The translations under genes and the position numbers were made by a program. Under the pieces are notes generated by a model. The model had not been told where the DNA came from, ran no database searches, and saw only the letters and a program-made list of their open reading frames with translations. Source: Betaproteobacteria bacterium (lineage in GTDB: Bacteria > Pseudomonadota > Gammaproteobacteria > Burkholderiales > Usitatibacteraceae). From it: a DNA stretch of 64,000 nt. Where the stretch lies: positions 290,191-354,190 of the forward strand of contig JADJMI010000028.1 of assembly GCA_016709665.1 (NCBI GenBank). The letters run 5' to 3'. Shown piece after piece: positions 1 to 8,213 of this stretch. The stretch's first letter is position 1. Each line of letters begins with the position of its first letter.

Positions 1-2
1 GG

Positions 3-278
3 GGCTCGCGCCACGGTGGCGCGAGGCATGGCGACGTCGGCCTGGGCTGGGCCGAGACGGCCCGGGGCCTGCTCGTGCATCGCACCCGCGTCGAGGGGGA
101 TCGGCTAGCCGGCTATCGCATCGTGGCGCCCACGGAGTGGAATTTCCATCCGGAGGGCGCGTTCGTCCGGGGTGCCGCCGGGCTCGCCGACGACGGCGCG
201 CTCGAGGCCGCCGCCCACTGGATCGTCGGCTCCCTGGATCCCTGCGTGGGCGTGCGCTGCGAGGTGATCCGTGCATGA
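3..278 (+). CDS. hoxV: HoxV/HupK-like hydrogenase maturation protein, C-terminal part (partial)
   Basis: The 5' end lies outside the window; about 91 C-terminal residues remain, read in the frame starting at base 3. The fragment contains WAETARG, then RIVAPTEWNFHPEG, and ends DPCVGVRCEVIRA. This resembles the C-terminus of [NiFe]-hydrogenase large subunits, but the usual nickel-binding DPCxxC pair is changed to DPCVGVRC. That is typical of HupK/HoxV, a large-subunit-like scaffold thought to help build the Fe(CN)2CO group for uptake hydrogenases (family knowledge). The stop overlaps the hypA start by 8 nt, so the gene is in the same operon. In Cupriavidus, hoxV also sits directly before hypA. 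A degenerate large subunit is the alternative, but the WNFHPEG motif favours HoxV. Confidence 0.8.
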   Translation, partial: GSRHGGARHGDVGLGWAETARGLLVHRTRVEGDRLAGYRIVAPTEWNFHPEGAFVRGAAGLADDGALEAAAHWIVGSLDPCVGVRCEVIRA

Positions 279-612
279 GATGTCGATCGCCGAGAGCGTG
301 CTCGGCATCGTGGAGGACACCGCGCGCCGGGAGGGCTTCGTCCGGGTGACCGAGGTGCGCCTGGAGATCGGCGCCCTGGCGGCCATCGAGATCGAGGCGC
401 TGCGCTTCTGCTTCGAGGCCGTGGTGCACGGCAGCCTCGCGCAAGGCGCGCGGCTCGCGATCGACGGGACGCCCGGCACCGCGTGGTGCTTCGATTGCTC
501 GAAGCCGGTGGAGGTGGCCGCCCGCGCGGATCCCTGCCCGGCATGCGGCGGATCGAAGCTGCAGGTGAGCGGCGGCACCGAGATGCGCGTGAAGGACCTG
601 GTGGGCGCCTGA
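271..612 (+). CDS. hypA: HypA, hydrogenase nickel incorporation metallochaperone
   Basis: A 113-residue protein of normal HypA length. It starts at GTG 271 so that the protein begins MHEMSIAESV; His2 is the family's nickel ligand, which fixes the start. A zinc-binding domain carries two CxxC motifs, C73-F-D-C76 and C89-P-A-C92. HypA works with HypB to deliver Ni2+ to the large subunit of [NiFe] hydrogenase after the Fe(CN)2CO unit is in place (established). It overlaps hoxV by 8 nt and is followed by hypB after 28 nt, consistent with translational coupling in one maturation operon. Confidence 0.96.
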   Translation: MHEMSIAESVLGIVEDTARREGFVRVTEVRLEIGALAAIEIEALRFCFEAVVHGSLAQGARLAIDGTPGTAWCFDCSKPVEVAARADPCPACGGSKLQVSGGTEMRVKDLVGA

Positions 613-640
613 GGGCGCCTCGACATTCGAGGAGACGACG

Positions 641-1546
641 ATGTGCACGACCTGCGGCTGCGGAACGGATGCGGTGACGATCGACGGGAAGGCCCATGCC
701 CACGGGCATGGCGCGCACGAGCACGACCATCCCCACGACCACGACCACGATCATGATCACGGTCACGTCCACGGCCCGGGGTGCGGCCACGACCACGCCC
801 CGGCCCATTCCCATGCCGCGGGGGTGCCCGCGGAGCGCGCCGTCGCGGTCGAGCGCGCCATCCTCGCCAAGAACGATGCCGAGGCGAACCACAACCGGCG
901 CCTCTTCACGCGCAAGGGGATCTTCGCGCTGAACCTCGTCTCGAGTCCCGGCTCGGGCAAGACGACGCTCCTGTGCGAGACCATCCGCCGTCTCGCGGGC
1001 GAAGTGCCCATTGCCGTGGTCGAGGGCGACCAGCAGACCTCCCACGACGCCGACCGCATCCGGGCCGCCGGCGCGCGCGCGGTGCAGGTGAACACCGGCA
1101 AGGGGTGTCACCTCGACGCCCACATGGTCGGGCACGCGCTCGAGGCGCTCGAGCCCGCGGAGGCTTCGGTGCTCATGATCGAGAACGTCGGCAACCTCGT
1201 CTGCCCGTCGGCGTTCGACCTGGGCGAGGCCCACAAGGTCGTGGTGCTCTCCGTCACGGAGGGCGAGGACAAGCCCCTCAAGTACCCGGACATGTTCGCC
1301 GCCGCCGACCTCATGATCCTCAACAAGTGCGACCTGCTGCCGTACCTGTCGTTCGACGTGGCGGCATGCCTCGCCAACGCGAGGCGCGTGAATCCGGCGA
1401 TCGAGATCCTGCAGGTCTCCGCGACGAAGGGCGAGGGGATGGACGGCTGGCTCGACTGGATCCGCGAAGGCGCGGGTGAAGCGCGATCGCGCCGCGTCCG
1501 CGCGGCGGCCCCGGGCGGCTGCGGCGGCGCGTGCACCTGCGCCTAG
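641..1546 (+). CDS. hypB: HypB, hydrogenase nickel incorporation GTPase with His-rich nickel store
   Basis: A 301-residue GTPase that drives nickel transfer during [NiFe]-hydrogenase maturation. The N-terminus has the CxxCGC-type metal motif (C2, C5, C7). Residues 19-58 are histidine-rich, with 17 His in 40 positions, as in nickel-storing HypB proteins of rhizobia and Cupriavidus. The P-loop GSGKTT is at 104-109, followed by EGDQQTS and NKCD nucleotide-binding motifs. The ATG follows a purine-rich ribosome-binding stretch (GAGGAGACGACG). Odd feature: the C-terminus ends with a Cys-rich tail, GGCGGACTCA (C294, C298, C300), beyond the usual GTPase fold; it could be an extra metal site or a chance extension. 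hypF begins 22 nt later. Confidence 0.96.
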   Translation: MCTTCGCGTDAVTIDGKAHAHGHGAHEHDHPHDHDHDHDHGHVHGPGCGHDHAPAHSHAAGVPAERAVAVERAILAKNDAEANHNRRLFTRKGIFALNLVSSPGSGKTTLLCETIRRLAGEVPIAVVEGDQQTSHDADRIRAAGARAVQVNTGKGCHLDAHMVGHALEALEPAEASVLMIENVGNLVCPSAFDLGEAHKVVVLSVTEGEDKPLKYPDMFAAADLMILNKCDLLPYLSFDVAACLANARRVNPAIEILQVSATKGEGMDGWLDWIREGAGEARSRRVRAAAPGGCGGACTCA

Positions 1547-1568
1547 CGCCGGGAAGAAGAGCCCCGCG

Positions 1569-3881
1569 ATGAACGCCGTCGAAACCCTGCTCGCCCCCGA
1601 GCGCGAACGCGTCCGCGTCCGCGGCACGGTGCAGGGCGTCGGGTTCCGTCCGTTCGTCTACCGGCTGGCGTTGCAGCTGTCGCTCGCCGGCTGGGTCCTC
1701 AACGACGCCGAGGGCGTGCTCGCCGAAGTGGAGGGCGACCCGCGATCCGTGGCGGACTTCGTGCGCCGCGTGGCCGCCGAGGCGCCGCCCCTCGCGCGCG
1801 TGGATTCGGTGGAACGCGAATCGTGCGAGCCGCAGGGCACGCGCGGTTTCGCCATCGCGGCGAGCCGCGCCGGGGTGGCCGCCACGGCCGTGACGCCCGA
1901 CGCCGCCACCTGTCCCGATTGCCTCGCGGAACTGCTCGATCCCCGGGACCGGCGGCATGGGTACGCGTTCATCAATTGCACGCACTGCGGCCCGCGCTTC
2001 ACGATCACGCGCGGCGTGCCCTACGACCGTCCCCTCACCACGATGGCGCCGTTTCGCATGTGCCCGGCCTGCGACGCCGAGTACCACGATCCGCTCGACC
2101 GCCGGTTCCACGCCCAGCCCGACGCGTGCCCGGATTGCGGGCCGCGCCTCGCGTTCCTCGGGGAGGACGGCCTGCCGCGCGAAGGCGATCCGGTCGCGCT
2201 CGCGCTCGAACGGGTTCGCGCCGGCAAGGTGGTGGCGGTCAAGGGCCTGGGCGGATTCCACCTGGTCTGCGACGCGCGCAACGTGCGTGCCGTGGCGCGC
2301 CTGCGGGCCGCCAAGCACCGCGAGGAGAAGCCCTTCGCCGTGATGGTCGCCAACGGCGCGAGCCTCGCGTCCTTCGCCCGCGTCGAAGACGATGCGCTCG
2401 GCCTGCTGGAATCGCGGGAACGCCCCATCGTGCTGCTGCCCAAGAAGGCGGGCTGCGACGAGCGCCTGCCGGGCGTCGCCCCCGGCGTGGGCGAACTGGG
2501 CGCGATGCTGCCGTACACGCCGCTGCACTGGCTCCTTTTCCGCGAAGCCGCGCAGCGCCCGGCGGACGCGCGGTGGACGGGCGAACCGCAGGCGCTCGTT
2601 CTCGTCATGACGAGCGCCAACCCGGGCGGCGAGCCGCTGGTGACCGGCAACGACGAAGCGTTGAAGCGCCTGGCGGGCCTCGCGGACGCCTGGCTCGTCC
2701 ACGACCGCGAGATCGGCGCGCGCTGCGACGACAGCGTGGTGCGCCCGACGGCCGGCGGCGCCGTCTTCGTGCGCCGCGCGCGCGGCTACACGCCGCGGGC
2801 CATCCGCCTGCCGCGGGCGGGTCCGTCCATCCTCGCGGGCGGGGGCTACCTCAAGAACACCGTCTGTCTCACGCGCGGCGACGAGGCGTTCCTCTCGCCC
2901 CACATCGGCGACCTGGACAACGGCGCGAGCTGCGAGGCGCTGGAAGAGGCGGTGCGGCACCTCATCGACATCCTCGAGGTCGAGCCCGAGGCCTGCGCGA
3001 GGGACCTGCACCCGGACTTCTTCTCCAGCCGCTTCATCGCGGCCTTCGCGCAGGAGCGAGGCCTTGCCGTCACCGCCGTCCAGCACCACCATGCGCACGC
3101 CGCCGCGGTGCTCGCGGAGCACGGGCGCGAGGGGCCGGCGCTGGCCCTCGCGCTCGACGGCGTCGGCCTGGGCACGGACGGATCGGCGTGGGGGGGCGAG
3201 CTTCTTCGCCTCGACGGCTCGGCGTGGCGTCGCCTCGGTCACCTCGGCGCGATCCGGCTACCCGGGGGCGACCGTGCGGCGCGCGAGCCCTGGCGCATGG
3301 CCGCTTCGGTCATGCACGCGCTCGGGCGCGGCGACGAGATCGCCTCGCGCTTCCCGCGGCCGGCGGCCCCGGTCGTCGCGGAGATGCTGCGGCACGGCAC
3401 CCATTGCCCCGAAACCACCTCGGCGGGCCGCTGGTTCGACGCCGCGGCGGGGCTGCTGGGGCTTCGCGATGTCGCCGCCTTCGAAGGCCAGGCCGCGATG
3501 CTGCTCGAGTCGCTGGCCGCCTCGCACGGGCCCGTGGCGGCCTGTCCCACGCTCTGGGGCATCGGCATCGACGGCACGCTCGACCTGCTGCCGCTCGCCG
3601 CGCGACTGGCGGAGGTGAAGGATGCCGCCTACGGCGCGGCCCTGTTTCACGCGACGCTCGTCGAGGCGCTGGCCGAGTGGGCGATCGAGGCCGCCCGCCG
3701 CGAGGGCCTCGCCACGGTCGCCCTGGGCGGCGGCTGCTTCGTGAACGCGATCCTGTCGCGCGGGCTCGAGGAGCGCCTGCGCGAGTCGGGCCTCGAACCC
3801 CTCGGCGCCCGCGAGGTGCCCGCCGGCGACGGCGGCCTCGCCCTCGGGCAGGCGTGGGTTTCCTTACTGGAGAACTGCTGA
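1569..3881 (+). CDS. hypF: HypF, carbamoyltransferase for hydrogenase cyanide-ligand synthesis
   Basis: A 770-residue protein that uses carbamoyl phosphate and ATP to carbamoylate the C-terminal Cys of HypE, the first step to the CN ligands. Domains in order: acylphosphatase (about 14-103, with RGTVQGVGFRPFVYR), two zinc fingers of CxxC pairs (about 113-190; CPDC, CTHC, CPAC, CPDC), a YrdC-like domain (about 200-390) and a Kae1-like carbamoyltransferase domain with HHHAHAAAVLAEHG. I chose ATG 1569, preceded by GGGAAGAAGAG, over an upstream in-frame start at 1476, which would add 31 low-complexity residues and overlap hypB. hypC follows after 1 nt. Confidence 0.96.
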   Translation: MNAVETLLAPERERVRVRGTVQGVGFRPFVYRLALQLSLAGWVLNDAEGVLAEVEGDPRSVADFVRRVAAEAPPLARVDSVERESCEPQGTRGFAIAASRAGVAATAVTPDAATCPDCLAELLDPRDRRHGYAFINCTHCGPRFTITRGVPYDRPLTTMAPFRMCPACDAEYHDPLDRRFHAQPDACPDCGPRLAFLGEDGLPREGDPVALALERVRAGKVVAVKGLGGFHLVCDARNVRAVARLRAAKHREEKPFAVMVANGASLASFARVEDDALGLLESRERPIVLLPKKAGCDERLPGVAPGVGELGAMLPYTPLHWLLFREAAQRPADARWTGEPQALVLVMTSANPGGEPLVTGNDEALKRLAGLADAWLVHDREIGARCDDSVVRPTAGGAVFVRRARGYTPRAIRLPRAGPSILAGGGYLKNTVCLTRGDEAFLSPHIGDLDNGASCEALEEAVRHLIDILEVEPEACARDLHPDFFSSRFIAAFAQERGLAVTAVQHHHAHAAAVLAEHGREGPALALALDGVGLGTDGSAWGGELLRLDGSAWRRLGHLGAIRLPGGDRAAREPWRMAASVMHALGRGDEIASRFPRPAAPVVAEMLRHGTHCPETTSAGRWFDAAAGLLGLRDVAAFEGQAAMLLESLAASHGPVAACPTLWGIGIDGTLDLLPLAARLAEVKDAAYGAALFHATLVEALAEWAIEAARREGLATVALGGGCFVNAILSRGLEERLRESGLEPLGAREVPAGDGGLALGQAWVSLLENC

Positions 3882-3882
3882 C

Positions 3883-4116
3883 ATGTGTCTCGCCATCCCC
3901 GCGAAAGTCGTGGAACTGAGGGACGCCGACCTGGCCGTCATCGACCTGGGCGGCGTGAGGAAGGAGATCTCGCTCGCGCTGGTGGAGGACGTGCGGCCCG
4001 GCGACTTCGTGATCGTCCACGTGGGCTACGCGCTCCAGAAGGTCGATCCCGAGGAGGCCGAGAAGACCCTCGCGCTCTTCGCCGGCCTGGACGCCCCGGC
4101 GCGGGCAAGCGCATGA
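3883..4116 (+). CDS. hypC: HypC, hydrogenase maturation chaperone
   Basis: A 77-residue protein beginning MCLAIPAKV; Cys2, exposed after Met removal, is the residue that binds iron and the large-subunit precursor. HypC forms a complex with HypD that carries the Fe(CN)2CO fragment and hands it to the hydrogenase large subunit (established). Length and the small beta-barrel sequence are typical. The last bases overlap the hypD start by 4 nt (ATGA), which suggests equal translation of the two partners. Confidence 0.96.
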   Translation: MCLAIPAKVVELRDADLAVIDLGGVRKEISLALVEDVRPGDFVIVHVGYALQKVDPEEAEKTLALFAGLDAPARASA

Positions 4117-5240
4117 AGTACGTCGACGAGTTCCGCGACGGCGAGCTCGCGAAGGGCATCGCCGCGCGCATCGCGAACGAGGCCGATCCCTCCCGCACCT
4201 ACCACTTCATGGAATTCTGCGGCGGCCACACCCACGCCATCTCGCGCTACGGCGTGAAGGACCTGCTGCCGGCGAGCGTGGTCATGGTGCACGGCCCGGG
4301 CTGCCCCGTGTGCGTGCTGCCCATCGGCCGCATCGACATGGCCATCGAGCTCGCCATCCGCGAGAAGGCCATCCTGTGCACCTACGCCGACACGATGCGC
4401 GTGCCGGCCTCCGGCGGGCTCTCGCTCATGAAGGCCAAGGCGAAGGGCGCGGACATCCGCATGGTGTACTCGGCCTCCGACGCGCTTCGCATCGCGCAGG
4501 AGAACCCGGGCCGCGAGGTCGTCTTCCTGGCCATCGGCTTCGAGACCACCACGCCGCCCACCGCGCTCGTGGTGAAGCAGGCGGCGGCGCTCGGCCTCGC
4601 CAACTTCAGCGTCTTCTGCAACCACGTGCTCACGCCCGCGGCCATCTCGCACATCCTCGAGTCGCCGGAGGTTCGCGAGCTCGGCACCGTGAAGATCGAC
4701 GGCTTCGTGGGCCCGGCCCACGTCTCGACCATCATCGGCAGCCAGCCCTACGACTACTTCGCCGAGGAATACGCGAAACCCGTCGTCATCGCCGGCTTCG
4801 AGCCGCTGGACGTGATGCAGGCGATCCTCATGCTGGTGCGCCAGGTGAACGAGGGCCGCGCCGAAGTGGAGAACGAGTTCTCGCGCGCGGTCACCGCGGA
4901 CGGCAACGCCAAGGCGAAGGCGCTGGTGGCCGAGATCTTCGAGCTGCGCCGCGCCTTCGAGTGGCGGGGACTGGGCCGCGTGCCGTACAGCGCCCTGCGC
5001 CTGAAGGACGAGTGGGCGGCCTTCGACGCCGAGCGCCGCTTCGACATGCCCGAGCGCAGCGTCCCCGACAACAAGGCCTGCGAATGCGGCGCGATCCTGC
5101 GCGGCGTGAAGAAGCCCGTCGACTGCAAGGTCTTCGGCACCGCGTGCACGCCGGAGACGCCCATGGGCTCGTGCATGGTGTCCTCCGAGGGCGCCTGCGC
5201 GGCCCATTACACCTATGGCCGGTTCAGGAACGCGGCATGA
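4113..5240 (+). CDS. hypD: HypD, Fe(CN)2CO assembly scaffold with a 4Fe-4S cluster
   Basis: A 375-residue protein starting MKYVDEFRDGELAKGI. Conserved HypD motifs are present: FCGGHTH, GPGCPVC, GFETTTPPTA, and the C-terminal cysteine cluster (CECGAILRG..., CKVFGTACTPETPMGSC...) that holds the 4Fe-4S centre. HypD binds iron with HypC and accepts cyanide from HypE to make the Fe(CN)2CO unit. The same frame is open upstream to 3885, but that extension lies within hypC and is arginine-rich shadow coding; ATG 4113 in an ATGA overlap is clearly the start. hypE follows after 31 nt. Confidence 0.96.
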   Translation: MKYVDEFRDGELAKGIAARIANEADPSRTYHFMEFCGGHTHAISRYGVKDLLPASVVMVHGPGCPVCVLPIGRIDMAIELAIREKAILCTYADTMRVPASGGLSLMKAKAKGADIRMVYSASDALRIAQENPGREVVFLAIGFETTTPPTALVVKQAAALGLANFSVFCNHVLTPAAISHILESPEVRELGTVKIDGFVGPAHVSTIIGSQPYDYFAEEYAKPVVIAGFEPLDVMQAILMLVRQVNEGRAEVENEFSRAVTADGNAKAKALVAEIFELRRAFEWRGLGRVPYSALRLKDEWAAFDAERRFDMPERSVPDNKACECGAILRGVKKPVDCKVFGTACTPETPMGSCMVSSEGACAAHYTYGRFRNAA

Positions 5241-5271
5241 GCGGGCCGTTGGCGGATACGAGGGTGAGGCG

Positions 5272-6321
5272 ATGAGTACGGTGAGAACGGGTTACGTGCG
5301 GCCGCTGGACGTGAAGCGCGGCCTGGTCGACATGAGCCACGGCAGCGGCGGCCGCGCCATGGCGCAGCTCATCGACGAGCTGTTCCTGGCGGCGTTCGAC
5401 AACGAATGGCTGCGCGAGATGAACGACCAGGCGCGCGTGCCGATGCCGGCGGGGCGCCTCGTCATCGCCACCGACAGCCACGTGGTCTCGCCGCTCTTCT
5501 TCCCGGGCGGGGACATCGGCTGCCTCTCGGTGCACGGCACGATCAACGACGTGGCCATGGCCGGCGCGAAGCCGCTTTACCTTACTTCGGGCTTCATCCT
5601 CGAGGAGGGCTACCCGCTCGCGGACCTGAAGCGCATCGTCGAGTCCATGGCCGCCGCCGCGCGCGAGGCCGGGGTGCCCATCGTCACCGGCGACACCAAG
5701 GTGGTGGAGCAGGGCAAGGGCGACGGCGTCTTCATCAACACGACGGGCGTGGGGGTGGTCCTCGAGGGCGTCGACGTCTCGGGCGCGCACGCGAGGCCGG
5801 GCGACGCGATCCTCGTCTCGGGCACCCTGGGCGACCACGGCGTCGCCATCATGTCGCTGCGCGAAAACCTCACGTTCGAGACCACCATCCAGTCCGACAC
5901 GGCATCGCTGCACACGCTGGTGGCCGCGATGGTCGAGGCGGTGCCGGGCATCCGCACCCTGCGCGATCCGACGCGCGGCGGCCTCGCCACCACGCTCAAC
6001 GAGATCGCCCGCCAGTCGAAGGCGGGCATGACGATCCGCGAGGCGGCCATTCCCGTGCGGCCGGAAGTGTCGGCCGCCTGCGAGTTCCTGGGGCTCGACC
6101 CGCTCTACGTCGCCAACGAGGGCAAGCTGGTCGCGATCTGCGCCCCGGAGGACGCGGCGCGGCTGCTGGCCGCGATGCGCGCCCACCCGCAGGGTCGCGA
6201 TTCGGCGATCATCGGCGAGGTGGTCGCGGACGCGAACCACTTCGTGCAGATGGAAACCGGCTTCGGCGGCCGGCGCATGGTGGACTGGCTGGCGGGCGAG
6301 CAACTCCCGCGGATCTGCTGA
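5272..6321 (+). CDS. hypE: HypE, thiocarbamate dehydratase donating cyanide ligands
   Basis: A 349-residue member of the PurM-like ATPase family. It dehydrates the carbamoyl group that HypF places on its C-terminal Cys to a thiocyanate, the direct source of CN ligands. The N-terminal HGSGGRAM motif and ATDSHVVSPLFFPGGDIG (ATP and Mg2+ binding) are present, and the protein ends exactly at PRIC, the invariant catalytic tail. ATG 5272 (MSTVRTGYVRPLD) is preceded by GAGGGTGAGGCG; an upstream in-frame start at 5215 would run into hypD. hypX follows 3 nt after the stop. Confidence 0.96.
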   Translation: MSTVRTGYVRPLDVKRGLVDMSHGSGGRAMAQLIDELFLAAFDNEWLREMNDQARVPMPAGRLVIATDSHVVSPLFFPGGDIGCLSVHGTINDVAMAGAKPLYLTSGFILEEGYPLADLKRIVESMAAAAREAGVPIVTGDTKVVEQGKGDGVFINTTGVGVVLEGVDVSGAHARPGDAILVSGTLGDHGVAIMSLRENLTFETTIQSDTASLHTLVAAMVEAVPGIRTLRDPTRGGLATTLNEIARQSKAGMTIREAAIPVRPEVSAACEFLGLDPLYVANEGKLVAICAPEDAARLLAAMRAHPQGRDSAIIGEVVADANHFVQMETGFGGRRMVDWLAGEQLPRIC

Positions 6322-6324
6322 CCC

Positions 6325-8094
6325 ATGAAGATCCTGTTCCTCACCCACGCCTTCAACGGCCTCGCCCAGCGCCTGTTCATCGACCTGGAGGAGGCCGGCC
6401 ACGAGGTGGTCATCGAGTTCGACGTGAACGAGGCCGTCACCGCCGAGGCCGTGGCGCTCGCGAAGCCCGATCTCGTCATCGCGCCCTTCCTCAAGCGCGC
6501 CATTCCCGAATCGCTCTGGTCCGCCATTCCCTGTTTCGTGGTGCATCCCGGCGTGCCGGGCGACCGCGGTCCTTCGGCGCTCGACTGGGCGATCCTGGAA
6601 GGCGAGGCCGAGTGGGGCGTCACGGTGCTGCAGGCCGTGGCGCAGATGGATGCGGGCCCCGTCTGGTCGCACGCGGCCTTCCCGATGCGGCTCGCGCCCA
6701 AGTCGAGCCTCTACCGGCGCGAGGTCACGGAAGCGGCCCTGATCGCCGTGAAGGAGGCCGTGGCGAAGTTCGAACGCGGCGAGAAGCCCGTGTCCGCCGC
6801 TTCGCTGGGCGCCGTCGCCCGGGGCCGCGAACGGCCCCTGATGCGGACCGCCGACCGGACCATCGACTGGGCGAAGGACACGACGCAGGCCGTCCTGCGC
6901 AAGATCCATTCGGCGGACAGCTTCCCCGGGGTGCGCGACGAGATCGGCGGAATGGCCGTTCGCCTGTTCGGCGCCCATGACGGCAGCGGGGAATCGACCT
7001 CCCTGCGCCGGCCGGTGGCGGAAGCCGATCGCGGGCCCGGCGCCGTGCTGGCCAAGCGCGATGGCGCCATCCTGCGCGCCACCGTCGACGGCGCGGTCTG
7101 GATCACGCACCTGGAGGAGATCGCCGAGGGCACCGAGCGGCCCCTGAAGCTCCCGGCCGCGCAGGTGCTGGGCGGGCGCCTGGCCGGCGTGAAGGACGCG
7201 CCCGTGGCCCTCGATGCGCCCGACGCCCCCGCCACGTGGCGCGAGATCCGCTACGAGGAGGCCGGCGACGTGGGCGTGCTCCACTTCGCCTTCCACAACG
7301 GCGCGATGAGCACGGCCCAGTGCCAGCGCCTGCTCGCGGCCATCCGCCACGCCAAGTCGCGCCCGGCGAAGCTGCTGGTGCTCGCGGGCGGCGGCGATTT
7401 CTGGTCGAACGGCATCCACCTGAACGCCATCGAGGCCACCGGCAAGCCGGCGGACGCCTCGTGGGAGAACATCAACGCCATCGACGACGTGGCGCGCGAG
7501 ATCGTGCTCACGCCGGATCGCATCACGGTCGCGGCGATGGCCGGAAACGCCGGCGCGGGCGGGGTCTTCCTCGCGCTGGCCGCGGATCGCGTTTGGCTTC
7601 GCAAGGGTGTCGTGCTCAACCCGCACTACAAGGGCATGGGCAATCTCTACGGCTCGGAGTACTGGACCTACCTGCTGCCCCGGCGCGTGGGGGAGGCGAG
7701 GGCGAAAGCCATCACTGCCCGCCGCCTGCCCATGGGCTCGCGGGAAGCCGCGGCGCTGGGCCTGGCGGATGCCGCGTTCGGTCACGATCCGAAGGAGTTC
7801 CTGGCGGCGGCCGTGAAGCGCGCCCAGGCCATGGCCGACGATCCGCGTTACGCCGACACGCTCCGGGCCAAGGCGGAGGCGAGGGCGCGCGACGAAGCGA
7901 CGAAGCCCCTCGAACGCTACCGCGAGGAGGAACTCGCGCGCATGAAGCTCAACTTCTACGGGTTCGACCCCAGCTACCACGTGGCGCGCTTCCACTTCGT
8001 GCACAAGCTGCCGAAGGCGCGCACGCCGTTCTACCTGGCCTCGCACCGGGCCGCGAAGGGGCGGCTGCAAATAAAGAAACCGGCGGACGCCTGA
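6325..8094 (+). CDS. hypX: HypX/HoxX, formyl-based CO-ligand synthase for [NiFe] hydrogenase
   Basis: A 589-residue two-domain protein. The N-terminal half is a formyl-tetrahydrofolate transferase-like domain with HPGVPGDRGPSALDW at 74-88. The C-terminal half is an enoyl-CoA hydratase/isomerase (crotonase)-like domain with LAGGGDFWSNGIHLNAIEA. In Cupriavidus and Aquifex homologues, HypX takes the formyl group from N10-formyl-THF and releases CO, giving the iron's CO ligand under aerobic growth (published for the family). It is therefore restricted to organisms maturing hydrogenase in oxygen. It is the last gene of the hypABFCDEX run; its stop codon lies in the loop of a hairpin terminator. 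Confidence 0.95.
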   Translation: MKILFLTHAFNGLAQRLFIDLEEAGHEVVIEFDVNEAVTAEAVALAKPDLVIAPFLKRAIPESLWSAIPCFVVHPGVPGDRGPSALDWAILEGEAEWGVTVLQAVAQMDAGPVWSHAAFPMRLAPKSSLYRREVTEAALIAVKEAVAKFERGEKPVSAASLGAVARGRERPLMRTADRTIDWAKDTTQAVLRKIHSADSFPGVRDEIGGMAVRLFGAHDGSGESTSLRRPVAEADRGPGAVLAKRDGAILRATVDGAVWITHLEEIAEGTERPLKLPAAQVLGGRLAGVKDAPVALDAPDAPATWREIRYEEAGDVGVLHFAFHNGAMSTAQCQRLLAAIRHAKSRPAKLLVLAGGGDFWSNGIHLNAIEATGKPADASWENINAIDDVAREIVLTPDRITVAAMAGNAGAGGVFLALAADRVWLRKGVVLNPHYKGMGNLYGSEYWTYLLPRRVGEARAKAITARRLPMGSREAAALGLADAAFGHDPKEFLAAAVKRAQAMADDPRYADTLRAKAEARARDEATKPLERYREEELARMKLNFYGFDPSYHVARFHFVHKLPKARTPFYLASHRAAKGRLQIKKPADA

Positions 8095-8109
8095 GGAACG
8101 CCGCCGGTT
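8078..8109. terminator. Hairpin terminator between convergent hyp and V-ATPase operons
   Basis: Perfect 9-bp stem, aaccggcgg at 8078-8086 pairing with ccgccggtt at 8101-8109, with a 14-nt loop that contains the hypX stop codon. On the minus strand the stem is followed by TCTTTATT, so it looks like an intrinsic terminator mainly for the leftward DUF1631/V-ATPase transcript, about 105 nt after its last stop. On the plus strand there is no T-run, so termination of the hyp operon here is only possible. The remainder of the gap to 8213 holds no gene I can support. Confidence 0.6.
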
Positions 8110-8213
8110 GAAAGACGCCATACCTGGGGGCATGGCGGGGAAGCCTCGCGCGCGGTCAGGGAACCGGCGCAACTCCAGTCTAGGGAGTGTTCCCCGCCCG
8201 CATTTGACCCGGA

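Noticed and set aside
1476..1568. Upstream start for hypF adding 31 residues
   Set aside because: The extension overlaps hypB and is Ala/Arg-rich with no similarity to HypF; ATG 1569 has a good ribosome-binding site.
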